Assembly (NCBI GenBank): GCA_965203265.1
Contig: CBDBBV010000002.1
Location: 806,001-870,000, forward strand
Direction of reading: 5' to 3'
Origin: JAHRAW01 sp965203265
GTDB lineage: Bacteria > Pseudomonadota > Gammaproteobacteria > Arenicellales > Poriferihabitantaceae
DNA length: 64,000 bases
Part shown: piece after piece, positions 17,354-25,224 of the stretch
How positions within the stretch are numbered: position 1 is the stretch's first letter
Layout: every line of letters starts with the position of its first letter
Translations under genes and position numbers: made by a program
The notes under the pieces: generated by a model
Databases searched by the model: none
Seen by the model: only the letters and a program-made list of their open reading frames with translations
What the model was told of the DNA's origin: nothing

Positions 17354-18739
17354 ATGAAACTGGAACTGTACGACAGTTACCAACGACGCCTGCGCAGATT
17401 CGAGCCGCTACGGGAGGATGAAGTCCGGATGTATGCGTGCGGGCCGACGGTGTACGACTATGCCCATATCGGCAATCTGCGCACCTATCTTTTCGAGGAT
17501 ATACTCCGCCGCACGCTGGAATTCTGCAACTACCGAGTCAAGCATGTCATCAACATCACCGATGTGGGACACCTCACCTCGGACGCCGACAGCGGCGAAG
17601 ATAAGGTCGAGCAGGGCGCCCGGCGCGCCGGCAAGAGCGCTTGGGAGATCGCGCGACTCTACACCCGCGCGTTTCAGGACGACCTGCAACAGCTGAACAT
17701 CCTCGCGCCCACCATCTGGTGCCGCGCCACCGAGCACATCGCCGAGCAGATTGCCGACATCGCCGAGATCGAGCGCCGGGGATTTACCTATGTCACCGCC
17801 GACGGCGTCTATTTCGACACCACCAAACTGGAAAACTACGGCCATCTGGCGCGCCTCGACGCCGCCGGTTTGGCCGCCGGCGCCCGAGTCGAAATCGGCG
17901 AAAAGAAAAACGCCACGGATTTCGCCCTGTGGAAATTCACCCCGCCCGGCCAGATTCGGCAGATGGAATGGGACAGCCCGTGGGGGCGCGGATTCCCCGG
18001 ATGGCATATCGAATGCTCGGCCATGTCGGTCAAGTATCTGGGCGCGAAATTCGATATTCACTGCGGCGGCAAGGATCACATTCCGGTGCATCACACCAAT
18101 GAAATCGCTCAGTCCGAGGCGTGCCACGGCACCACTCTTGCCAACTTCTGGCTGCACGGCTATTTCCTGCAAACCGATGAGGCGAAGATGTCCAAGTCCG
18201 ACGGCGAATTTCTGCGCCTGCAAACCCTGTTGACGCGCGGCTACGACCCGTTGCACTACCGCTATCTGTGCCTGACCGCGCACTATCGCAGCGACCTGAA
18301 ATTCACTTGGGAAAGTCTTGGCGGCGCGGCCACCGCCCTCGAGCGGCTGCGCGCTTTGGCGCATTCCTGGGGCGAATCCGGCCAAGCGCAGGCGGATGAA
18401 TCTACCATCGCCAATTTTTCCCGGGAAGTGGGGCACGACCTGAACACGCCGAAGGGTTTGGCGGTGTTGTGGGAGATGGCGAGGAGCGATCTGCCGCCGG
18501 CCACCAAGAAAGCCACGGTGCTGCAATTCGATCGGATTCTCGGCCTCGGATTGGGCGACTGGCAACCGCGCGCCGACGGCATTCCGCCCGAGATCGCGGC
18601 TCTCGCCGAGCAGCGCGCGCACGCCCGCAAGGAACAGGATTGGTGCGAGGCCGATCGCCTGCGCGCCGAGATTCACGCCCGTGGATTCGACATCGACGAC
18701 CGTGCCGACGGCAGCGAAATCCGCCGCAGGCGCAAGTGA
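17354..18739 (+). CDS. cysS: Cysteinyl-tRNA synthetase
   Basis: This 461-residue class I synthetase charges tRNA-Cys. The HIGH motif appears as HIGN in YACGPTVYDYAHIGN with the zinc Cys just before it. Further zinc ligands lie in WHIECSAM, and the KMSKS loop is AKMSKSDG. The C-terminal helical anticodon-binding region is complete. The ATG at 17354 gives MKLELYDSYQRR, the usual start. Divergent from lpxH across 169 bases, where both promoters must lie, though I see no strong -35/-10 pair. Confidence 0.97.
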   Translation: MKLELYDSYQRRLRRFEPLREDEVRMYACGPTVYDYAHIGNLRTYLFEDILRRTLEFCNYRVKHVINITDVGHLTSDADSGEDKVEQGARRAGKSAWEIARLYTRAFQDDLQQLNILAPTIWCRATEHIAEQIADIAEIERRGFTYVTADGVYFDTTKLENYGHLARLDAAGLAAGARVEIGEKKNATDFALWKFTPPGQIRQMEWDSPWGRGFPGWHIECSAMSVKYLGAKFDIHCGGKDHIPVHHTNEIAQSEACHGTTLANFWLHGYFLQTDEAKMSKSDGEFLRLQTLLTRGYDPLHYRYLCLTAHYRSDLKFTWESLGGAATALERLRALAHSWGESGQAQADESTIANFSREVGHDLNTPKGLAVLWEMARSDLPPATKKATVLQFDRILGLGLGDWQPRADGIPPEIAALAEQRAHARKEQDWCEADRLRAEIHARGFDIDDRADGSEIRRRRK

Positions 18740-18808
18740 GCGGCGGGAAATCCCGCCCAACCCGACAAAAACTCTTTTCCGCCTTGCGGAAAAAAACCGC
18801 GAGAAACA

Positions 18809-18837
18809 TTGAAACCGGGCATTTGCATCGGTACAAT
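18809..18837 (+). promoter_or_regulatory. Promoter of initiator tRNA
   Basis: TTGAAA (18809-18814), 17 bases, then TACAAT (18832-18837). Transcription would begin a few bases before the tRNA 5' end at 18850. Confidence 0.75.
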
Positions 18838-18849
18838 GCGTCCCCCCGA

Positions 18850-18926
<77 letters not shown>

Positions 18927-18946
18927 ACTGCCGACAGGCGCTAGGA

Positions 18947-18967
18947 CCCCGCTACGTGCGGGGTTTT
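18947..18967 (+). terminator. Terminator/attenuator between tRNA-fMet and rimP
   Basis: CCCCGC (18947-18952) pairs with GCGGGG (18958-18963) around a 5-nt loop, then TTTT. It can end the tRNA transcript and may partly control read-through into rimP-nusA. Confidence 0.8.
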
Positions 18968-19079
18968 AATTGTGTGCCTGCAGCAGGTAACGGGGTAACG
19001 GGCGTTCAAGGGGATGGGCCATGCGCCCATTTTTTGTGAACGAGTGTGGCGGAGGTGGCGGCCAGTGCGAGAGCGCGCG

Positions 19080-19553
19080 ATGAACATCGACTTGGAAACA
19101 CTGCGGAATCTGCTCGAACCACCGCTCGACCGGATGGGCTATGAATTGCTGCACCTCGAGTGCGCCACCGATGGTGGGCGGCGTGTCCTGCGTCTCTATA
19201 TAGACGCCCCCGGCGGCATCGGCGTGGACGACTGCGAGGCGGTCAGTCGGCGGGTGAGCGTGTTGCTTGATGTCGAGGACGAGGACGAGGACGCGCTGCC
19301 GTCGGCCTATCTGCTCGAGGTGTCGTCGCCGGGACTCGACCGCCCGCTGGTCAAGCCGGAGCATTTCCGGCGATTTGCCGGCACCGGCAGTCGGGCGCGT
19401 ATCGTCATGCAGGCGGGCGTGGGTGGGCGACGGCGCTTCACCGGCGAACTGCGGGAGGCCGACGAGCGGCGCGTGGTGTTGGAAGTGGATGGCGAGCATC
19501 ACGAGCTGGCCTACGACCAGATGGACACCGCTCGGCTCGATCCGGTGTTTTGA
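19080..19553 (+). CDS. rimP: Ribosome maturation factor RimP
   Basis: This 157-residue protein assists 30S subunit maturation. The N-terminal domain has GYELLHLE and VLRLYIDAPGGIGVDDCE; the C-terminal SH3-like domain has EVSSPGLDRPL. The ATG at 19080 gives MNIDLETLRNLLEPPL, in line with the family; the longer frame from 19014 has no homology. An acidic stretch EDEDEDA is a local oddity. It is the first gene of the rimP-nusA-infB-rbfA-truB operon. Confidence 0.95.
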   Translation: MNIDLETLRNLLEPPLDRMGYELLHLECATDGGRRVLRLYIDAPGGIGVDDCEAVSRRVSVLLDVEDEDEDALPSAYLLEVSSPGLDRPLVKPEHFRRFAGTGSRARIVMQAGVGGRRRFTGELREADERRVVLEVDGEHHELAYDQMDTARLDPVF

Positions 19554-19617
19554 TACGATAACTCGGCTGGCGGGGCTGGCCGAGGTAACCGATACAACGA
19601 TTTGGTGGCGAAAGACT

Positions 19618-21099
19618 ATGGCGATTACCAACAATGAAATTCTGCTGATGGCGGAAATGCTCTCCCGCGAGAAAGACCTCGAACGGGAGATCATCTTCAA
19701 CGCCATCGAGGCGGCGCTGGCGACTGCCACGCGCAAATGGCACAGCGGCGACATCGACGCCCGCGTGAGCATCCACCGGGAAACCGGAGAATACGACAGC
19801 TACCGAGTCTGGGAGGTGATCCCCGACGATCTGGAAGTGGAATTCCCCGACCGGCAGATCATCCTATCCCAAGCGCGGCAAACCCATCCGCATATCGAGG
19901 CCGGGGAAATGGTCGAGCAACCGATGGAAAAGGCCGCGTTCGGCCGCATCGCCGCGCAGGCGGCCAAGCAGGTGATCACGCAGAAGGTGCGTGAGGCGGT
20001 GCGCCAGCAGGTCGCCGAGCGCTATCAGGACAAATTCGGCGTTCTCATCTCCGGCACGGTCAAGCGCTTGGAACGCGGCAATGCCATCATCGACCTCGGC
20101 GACACCGACGCCATCCTGCCGAAGAGCGGCATGATTCCGCGCGAAGGGCTGCGTCCGGGGGATCGAATCCGCGCGCTGCTGCAGGAGATCGACACGGAAG
20201 CGCGCGGGCCGCAACTGGTGCTGACTCGATTGACTCCGGAATTCCTCATCGAGCTGTTCAAGCTGGAAGTGCCGGAAGCCGGCGAGGGCATCATCGAAAT
20301 CCTCGGCGCCGCCCGCGACCCGGGTTTGCGCGCGAAAATCTCCGTGCGCACCAACGACGCCAATGTTGATCCGGTGGGCGCCTGCGTCGGCATTCGCGGC
20401 TCGCGGGTGCAGAGCGTGTCCAACGAAATCGCCGGCGAGCGCATCGATATCATCGTCTGGTCCGACAATATGGCCGAGTTCGTCATGAACGCGCTGGCGC
20501 CGGCGGAAGTCGAATTCATCTATGTGGATGAGGAGCCGAAGACCATGGATGTGGTGGTAACCGAGGAAAACCTGTCGCGCGCCATCGGGCGCGGCGGGCA
20601 GAATGTCCGTCTGGCATCCGAACTGACCGGTTGGGAATTGAATCTGATGACCGATCAGGATGCCGCGGAGAAACAGGAATCCGAGCAAAAGGCGTTGGTG
20701 GAGAATTTCCGCGTGCAGCTGGATATCGACGAAAATGTCGCCAGCATCCTCGTGCAGGAGGGCTTTCACTCCCTCGAGGAAATCGCATATGTGCCGCGGC
20801 AGGAAATTCTCGATATCGAGGAATTCGACGAAGCGCTCGTGGACGAATTACGCAATCGCGCGCAAGACACCTTGCTGACCAACGCCATCGCCTCGCAGGA
20901 AGCGAAGGAACCGGAAGAGGATTTGCTTGGTATGGCGGGCATGGATGAAGACACCGCGCGGGCGCTGGCGCATGGCGGCGTGCGCAGCATGGCGGACTTG
21001 GCCGATTGTGCCGTTGACGAGGTACTCGATATCGTCGATATGGAGCGCGAACGCGCCAGCGAGCTCATCATGACGGCGCGCGCGCCGTTGTTCGCCTAG
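19618..21099 (+). CDS. nusA: Transcription termination/antitermination factor NusA
   Basis: This 493-residue factor binds RNA polymerase and nascent RNA, affecting pausing, termination and antitermination. Domains in order: N-terminal RNAP-binding domain (residues 1-130), S1 (about 135-200), KH1 and KH2 (about 200-345, with IGRGGQNVRLASELTGW), and two C-terminal acidic helix-hairpin-helix repeats (about 365-490) as in gammaproteobacterial NusA. The ATG at 19618 gives the usual start with NNEILLMAEMLSREK. Gap to infB is 37 bases. Confidence 0.97.
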   Translation: MAITNNEILLMAEMLSREKDLEREIIFNAIEAALATATRKWHSGDIDARVSIHRETGEYDSYRVWEVIPDDLEVEFPDRQIILSQARQTHPHIEAGEMVEQPMEKAAFGRIAAQAAKQVITQKVREAVRQQVAERYQDKFGVLISGTVKRLERGNAIIDLGDTDAILPKSGMIPREGLRPGDRIRALLQEIDTEARGPQLVLTRLTPEFLIELFKLEVPEAGEGIIEILGAARDPGLRAKISVRTNDANVDPVGACVGIRGSRVQSVSNEIAGERIDIIVWSDNMAEFVMNALAPAEVEFIYVDEEPKTMDVVVTEENLSRAIGRGGQNVRLASELTGWELNLMTDQDAAEKQESEQKALVENFRVQLDIDENVASILVQEGFHSLEEIAYVPRQEILDIEEFDEALVDELRNRAQDTLLTNAIASQEAKEPEEDLLGMAGMDEDTARALAHGGVRSMADLADCAVDEVLDIVDMERERASELIMTARAPLFA

Positions 21100-21136
21100 G
21101 GCGCGCCGCAGCGGCGAACAAACACCCGGAGTTGTC

Positions 21137-23713
21137 ATGTCGCAAGTTACCATCACTGATTTTGCCAAGCAAATCCGCACCAGCATCGACAAATTGCTGG
21201 AGCAGCTGGAGCACGCCGGAATTCCGGGGAAACATGCGGACGACCTGCTGGATGACGCCGAAAAGGTCAAACTGCTGAAATTCCTGCAGGGCAACCGCGC
21301 CGACCCCGCGCGCGCCGCGGGCGGGCAGCAGATCACCCTCAAGCGCAAAACCACCAACGAAATTCGCCAAACCTCGCGAACCGGCGCCGCCCGCACGGTG
21401 CATGTGGAAGTGAAGAAGCGGCGAACCTTCATAAAGCGCAGCGTCATCGAAGCCCAACAGGCCACCGAGGCGAAAAACCGCGCCGAGGAGGAAGCGGCGC
21501 AAAAACGTCGGGAGTCGGAGGCGGAGGCTCAACGCCAACGGGCGCGCGAACAAGCCGAGCAGGAGGCGGCGAAAGCGAAGGCCGAGGCGGAAGAGAAGGA
21601 ACGCGCGGCGGCGGCACAAGAACCCTCACAGCCCCAGCCCCAACCGGAAGAGGCGAAGAAGACGGAAACGCCGAGCCCGACTACGCAAGCGAGAGATAAA
21701 AAGAAATCTCCGACGAAAAAACAAGTCGAAACCCCACCAACTCGATCAACGCCGCCCGCTCCGGCAACGGACGAATCTACGCCGAGAAAGCCGAAGAAGA
21801 GCAAGAAGGGCAAACCCACCGCCGGCACGCCCAAGCGCGCGGAGTTGCATGTGGCCAAAGGGCGCGGGCGCAAAACCCGACGCAAACCCATACGCAAGCC
21901 CGGCAGAATTTCCTCGGCCATTTCCGACGCCCATGCGTTCACCAAACCGACCGCGCCGGTAGTCCGCGAAGTCAACATTCCGGCGACCATCAGCGTGGGC
22001 GAATTGGCGCAGGCCATGTCCATCAAGGCCGCCGAGGTCATCAAGACCATGATGGATATGGGATCGATGGTGGCGATCAATCAGCTGCTGGATCAGGATA
22101 CCGCCATTTTGCTGGTGGAGGAGATGGGGCATGTGGCCAAGGTCATGGTGGAAGAAGATCCGGAGGCGCTGCTGCTGGCGCGAGACGAGGCGGACTTGGT
22201 TTTGCAGTCGCGCCCGCCGGTGGTCACGGTCATGGGGCATGTGGATCACGGCAAGACTTCGCTGCTCGACTACATCCGCAACGCCAAGGTCGCTGCCGGA
22301 GAGGCCGGCGGCATTACCCAGCACATCGGCGCCTACAAGGTGGCGCTGAAGCAGGGCGAAATCTGCTTCCTCGACACCCCCGGCCACGAGGCGTTCGCGG
22401 CCATGCGGGCGCGCGGCGCCAAGGCCACCGATCTGGTGATCTTGGTGGTGGCGGCGGACGACGGCATCAAGCCGCAAACCATCGAGGCGATCCACCACGC
22501 GCGCGCGGCGGAGGTGCCGATCATCGTCGCCCTCAACAAGATCGACCGCGAGGAGGCCGACGCCGACAAGGTGCGACAAGCCCTGTCCAGCCACTCGGTG
22601 GTCTCCGAGGAGTGGGGCGGCGATGTGCTGATGAACGAAATCTCGGCGCTCAGCGGGCAGGGTGTGTCCGAACTGCTCGAATCCGTCCTACTGCAGGCCG
22701 AGTTGCTCGACCTGAAGGCGCGGCACGACGGCCCCGCTTCCGGATTGGTGGTGGAGGCTCGCCTCGACAAGGGGCGCGGCCCGGTTGCCACGGTTCTGGT
22801 GCAACAGGGCGTGCTGCGGCGCGGCGACACCATTCTGGCGGGTCGGGAGTCCGGGCGGGTGCGGGTGTTGAGCGACGATCAGGGTCGGGCGGTGCCCAGC
22901 GCCGGCCCCTCCACGCCGGTGGAAATTCAAGGCTTGGCCGGCGTGCCCGTGGCCGGCGACGATCTCTTCGTAGTCGGCGATGAGCGCAAGGCGCGGGAGA
23001 TCGCGCTCCATCGGCAGGGCAAATACAAGGAGGTCAAGTTGGCCAAGCAGCAAAAGGCCAAACTGGAAAGTATGTTCCACCGCATGGGGGAAGGGGAGGT
23101 CAAGTCCCTCAACCTGTTGATCAAGGCGGATGTGCAGGGCTCCGTGGAGGCGCTTTCCGAGGCCATCGAGAAGATGTCGAGAGACGATATTCAGGTCAAG
23201 GTGGTGCACGGCATGGTGGGCGGCATCACCGAGTCCGATGTCAATCTGGCGGTGGCCTCCGGCGCCATCATCATCGGCTTCAATGTGCGCGCCGATGCCA
23301 CCGCGCGCAAGTTGATCGAGAACGAGGGCATCGATGTCCACTACCACAATGTGATCTACGAGGTGACGGATCTGGTGAAGGTGTTGATGGCGGGCATGTT
23401 GTCGCCGATCGTCAAGGAGGAACACGTGGGCTTGGCCGAAGTGCGCGATGTATTCAAGGCGCCCAAGATCGGCACCGTCGCCGGCAGCTATGTGCTCGAC
23501 GGCATGATCAAACGCAATCTGCCGGTGCGGGTGCTGCGCGACAACATCGTCATATTCGAAGGCGCGATCGACTCCCTGCGCCGTTTCAAGGACGATGTCA
23601 ACGAGGTCAAGAACGGCTTCGAATGCGGCATCGGCATCCGCAACTACAACGATGTCCGAGTCGGCGATCAAATCGAAGTGTTTGAAACCGTCGAAACCAT
23701 CCAACAACTGTAA
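21137..23713 (+). CDS. infB: Translation initiation factor IF-2
   Basis: This 858-residue GTPase brings fMet-tRNA to the 30S subunit and promotes subunit joining. It has an N-terminal IF2-N subdomain (residues 1-50), a long charged Glu/Lys/Ala/Pro-rich linker (about 95-250), a second IF2-N (about 275-330) and the G domain with GHVDHGKTS, DTPGHEAF and NKID, followed by domains II to IV to the C-terminus. An earlier in-frame start is not supported, and ATG 21137 follows a purine-rich stretch. It is the third gene of the operon. Confidence 0.97.
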   Translation: MSQVTITDFAKQIRTSIDKLLEQLEHAGIPGKHADDLLDDAEKVKLLKFLQGNRADPARAAGGQQITLKRKTTNEIRQTSRTGAARTVHVEVKKRRTFIKRSVIEAQQATEAKNRAEEEAAQKRRESEAEAQRQRAREQAEQEAAKAKAEAEEKERAAAAQEPSQPQPQPEEAKKTETPSPTTQARDKKKSPTKKQVETPPTRSTPPAPATDESTPRKPKKSKKGKPTAGTPKRAELHVAKGRGRKTRRKPIRKPGRISSAISDAHAFTKPTAPVVREVNIPATISVGELAQAMSIKAAEVIKTMMDMGSMVAINQLLDQDTAILLVEEMGHVAKVMVEEDPEALLLARDEADLVLQSRPPVVTVMGHVDHGKTSLLDYIRNAKVAAGEAGGITQHIGAYKVALKQGEICFLDTPGHEAFAAMRARGAKATDLVILVVAADDGIKPQTIEAIHHARAAEVPIIVALNKIDREEADADKVRQALSSHSVVSEEWGGDVLMNEISALSGQGVSELLESVLLQAELLDLKARHDGPASGLVVEARLDKGRGPVATVLVQQGVLRRGDTILAGRESGRVRVLSDDQGRAVPSAGPSTPVEIQGLAGVPVAGDDLFVVGDERKAREIALHRQGKYKEVKLAKQQKAKLESMFHRMGEGEVKSLNLLIKADVQGSVEALSEAIEKMSRDDIQVKVVHGMVGGITESDVNLAVASGAIIIGFNVRADATARKLIENEGIDVHYHNVIYEVTDLVKVLMAGMLSPIVKEEHVGLAEVRDVFKAPKIGTVAGSYVLDGMIKRNLPVRVLRDNIVIFEGAIDSLRRFKDDVNEVKNGFECGIGIRNYNDVRVGDQIEVFETVETIQQL

Positions 23714-23756
23714 CTGCGGAAAGCGAAAGCCGGCGCCGCAACAATCGGTCGGGAAC

Positions 23757-24116
23757 ATGAGCGAAGTGGAGCGAAGCAGGCGCGTATCCGAACTCATCCG
23801 CCGGGAATTGTCCGGCTTGATCGCGCGGGAAGTGGATGATCGGCGCGCCCATCTGGCTTCGGTTACCGCCGTTCGCCTCAGCCGGGACTTGAAGCAGGCG
23901 ACCGTTTATGTGTCCAGCGTCGGCCAATCGGTTCCCCCCGACGAAGTCGAAGACGCCCTCAACAACGCCAGTAAATACCTGCGTTACCTGCTCAGCCGCC
24001 ACCTCAATCTGCGCAGCACTCCGTGTCTGTCGTTCAAGTACGACGACAGCATTCGCCGAGGCATGGAGCTGAGCTCGCTGATCGATTCCCTCAACCGCAA
24101 ACATGTCGCGCGGTGA
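23757..24116 (+). CDS. rbfA: 30S ribosome-binding factor RbfA
   Basis: This 119-residue single KH-fold protein assists late 16S rRNA 5' end maturation and cold adaptation. Recognisable segments: RRVSELIRRELSGLI, ASVTAVRLSRDLKQATVYVS and LRSTPCLSFKYDDSIRRG. ATG 23757 is taken because the protein then begins MSEVERSRRVSELI; upstream codons overlap infB. Its 3' end overlaps truB by 14 bases, supporting coupling. Confidence 0.95.
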   Translation: MSEVERSRRVSELIRRELSGLIAREVDDRRAHLASVTAVRLSRDLKQATVYVSSVGQSVPPDEVEDALNNASKYLRYLLSRHLNLRSTPCLSFKYDDSIRRGMELSSLIDSLNRKHVAR

Positions 24117-25014
24117 ACGTCGCCGACGGGGCGTGCCCGTGGATGGGATGTTGTTGCTGGACAAACCGGTCGGACTCTCCTCCAATCAGGCACTGCAACA
24201 AGCCAAGCGCCTGCTGAACGCGCGCAAGGCCGGACACACCGGCAGCCTCGACCCCATCGCCACCGGCCTCCTCCCGCTGTGCTTCGGCGAAACCACTCGA
24301 ATTTCGAGTATGTTTCTCGATGCCGACAAAACCTACCGAACCACCATCCGCCTGGGCATCGCCACCGACACCGGCGACCACGAGGGGCGGGTAGAGCACC
24401 AATCTCCGGTGGATTGCAACTCGCAACAGCTGCACGCCGCCCTCGACAGTTTCCGTGGCAGTTTTGCGCAGACGCCGCCGATGTATTCCGCCCTGAAAAA
24501 GGACGGCCAGCCGTTGTACAAGCTGGCGCGGGAGGGGATAACCGTGGAGCGCGAGCCGCGGATGGTTACGGTGTATTCGCTGTCATTGGAGGCGTGGCAC
24601 GATGATCTGCTGGAGCTGACCCTGTCCTGTTCCCGTGGATTCTATGTGCGCGCGTTGGCGGCAGACCTCGGCGAGATACTCGGCTGCGGCGCCCATGTAT
24701 GCGAACTGCGGCGAACCGCGGTCGGGCACTTATCCCTCGATCAGGCGGTTACGCTGGATCGACTCGAATCTGCGGACGCCGCCGAGCGTGAAAAATTCCT
24801 ACTACCGACCGAACAGGCGCTGGCGCATCTGCCCGAAGTCCATCTGCCGGAGAATCTGGCCTTCTACCTGTGCCGGGGGCGACCGGTGCGCGCTGAATCC
24901 GTGCCGCAAGGCGGTTCGGTGAGAGTGTATTCCGCCGGCGCCGGTTTCCTCGGCCTCGCGGAAATCACCGAGGACGGCAAAGTCGCGCCGCGCCGGTTGT
25001 TTCGTGGGGATTGA
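24103..25014 (+). CDS. truB: tRNA pseudouridine(55) synthase TruB
   Basis: This 303-residue enzyme forms pseudouridine 55 in the T loop of tRNAs. Catalytic D50 is in KAGHTGSLDPIATGLLP; RTTIRLG and RGFYVRALAADLG are present, plus a C-terminal PUA-type domain. The start at 24103 overlaps rbfA by 14 bases; a second possible start is the Met of VDGMLLLDKPVG. The operon ends here and faces tRNA-Asn, which is on the other strand. An 18-bp tandem repeat overlaps its stop. Confidence 0.95.
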   Translation: MSRGERRRRGVPVDGMLLLDKPVGLSSNQALQQAKRLLNARKAGHTGSLDPIATGLLPLCFGETTRISSMFLDADKTYRTTIRLGIATDTGDHEGRVEHQSPVDCNSQQLHAALDSFRGSFAQTPPMYSALKKDGQPLYKLAREGITVEREPRMVTVYSLSLEAWHDDLLELTLSCSRGFYVRALAADLGEILGCGAHVCELRRTAVGHLSLDQAVTLDRLESADAAEREKFLLPTEQALAHLPEVHLPENLAFYLCRGRPVRAESVPQGGSVRVYSAGAGFLGLAEITEDGKVAPRRLFRGD

Positions 25015-25045
25015 AGTCGGGCCAGGGATTGAAGCCGGGCAAGGG
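25010..25045. repeat. Imperfect 18-bp tandem duplication over the truB stop
   Basis: Two adjacent copies of ATTGAAG[T/C]CGGGC[C/A]AGGG differ at two positions. The first contains the truB TGA. No function is apparent. Confidence 0.6.
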
Positions 25046-25050
25046 ATGAA

Positions 25051-25126
25051 TGGCTCCCCGGGACAGACTCGAACTGCCGACAGGGTGGTTAACAGCCACC
25101 TGCTCTACCAACTGAGCTACCGGGGA
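25051..25126 (-). tRNA. tRNA-Asn (anticodon GTT)
   Basis: A 76-nt cloverleaf on the minus strand: acceptor TCCCCGG/CCGGGGA, D-arm with GCTCAGTTGGTAGAGC, anticodon stem GGTGG/CCACC around CTGTTAA, and an encoded CCA. Its own promoter lies just upstream. Confidence 0.97.
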
Positions 25127-25138
25127 ACGGGAAGGCGA

Positions 25139-25167
25139 ATACTAATTGCCCCGACCGTGCAGGTCAA
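25139..25167 (-). promoter_or_regulatory. Promoter of tRNA-Asn
   Basis: Reading the minus strand: TTGACC (25167-25162), a 17-base spacer, TAGTAT (25144-25139), then the tRNA 12 bases later. Confidence 0.75.
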
Positions 25168-25211
25168 GGCATGCGGCCTCGGATGCGCCGATGTTTCCCG
25201 CCCCGTGCGGC

Positions 25212-25217
25212 TATAAT
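25212..25217 (+). promoter_or_regulatory. Perfect -10 box in front of uvrB
   Basis: TATAAT ends 7 bases before the uvrB ATG at 25225. If it is the active -10, transcription would start at or next to the A of the ATG, giving a leaderless message. The -35 region is poor and there is no clear Shine-Dalgarno. Confidence 0.4.
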
Positions 25218-25224
25218 CCAGTGG

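Noticed and set aside
18775..18793. Hairpin TTTTCCGC/GCGGAAAA as a cysS terminator
   Set aside because: It has no T-run on the plus strand after the stem, and no minus-strand gene is there to be terminated.
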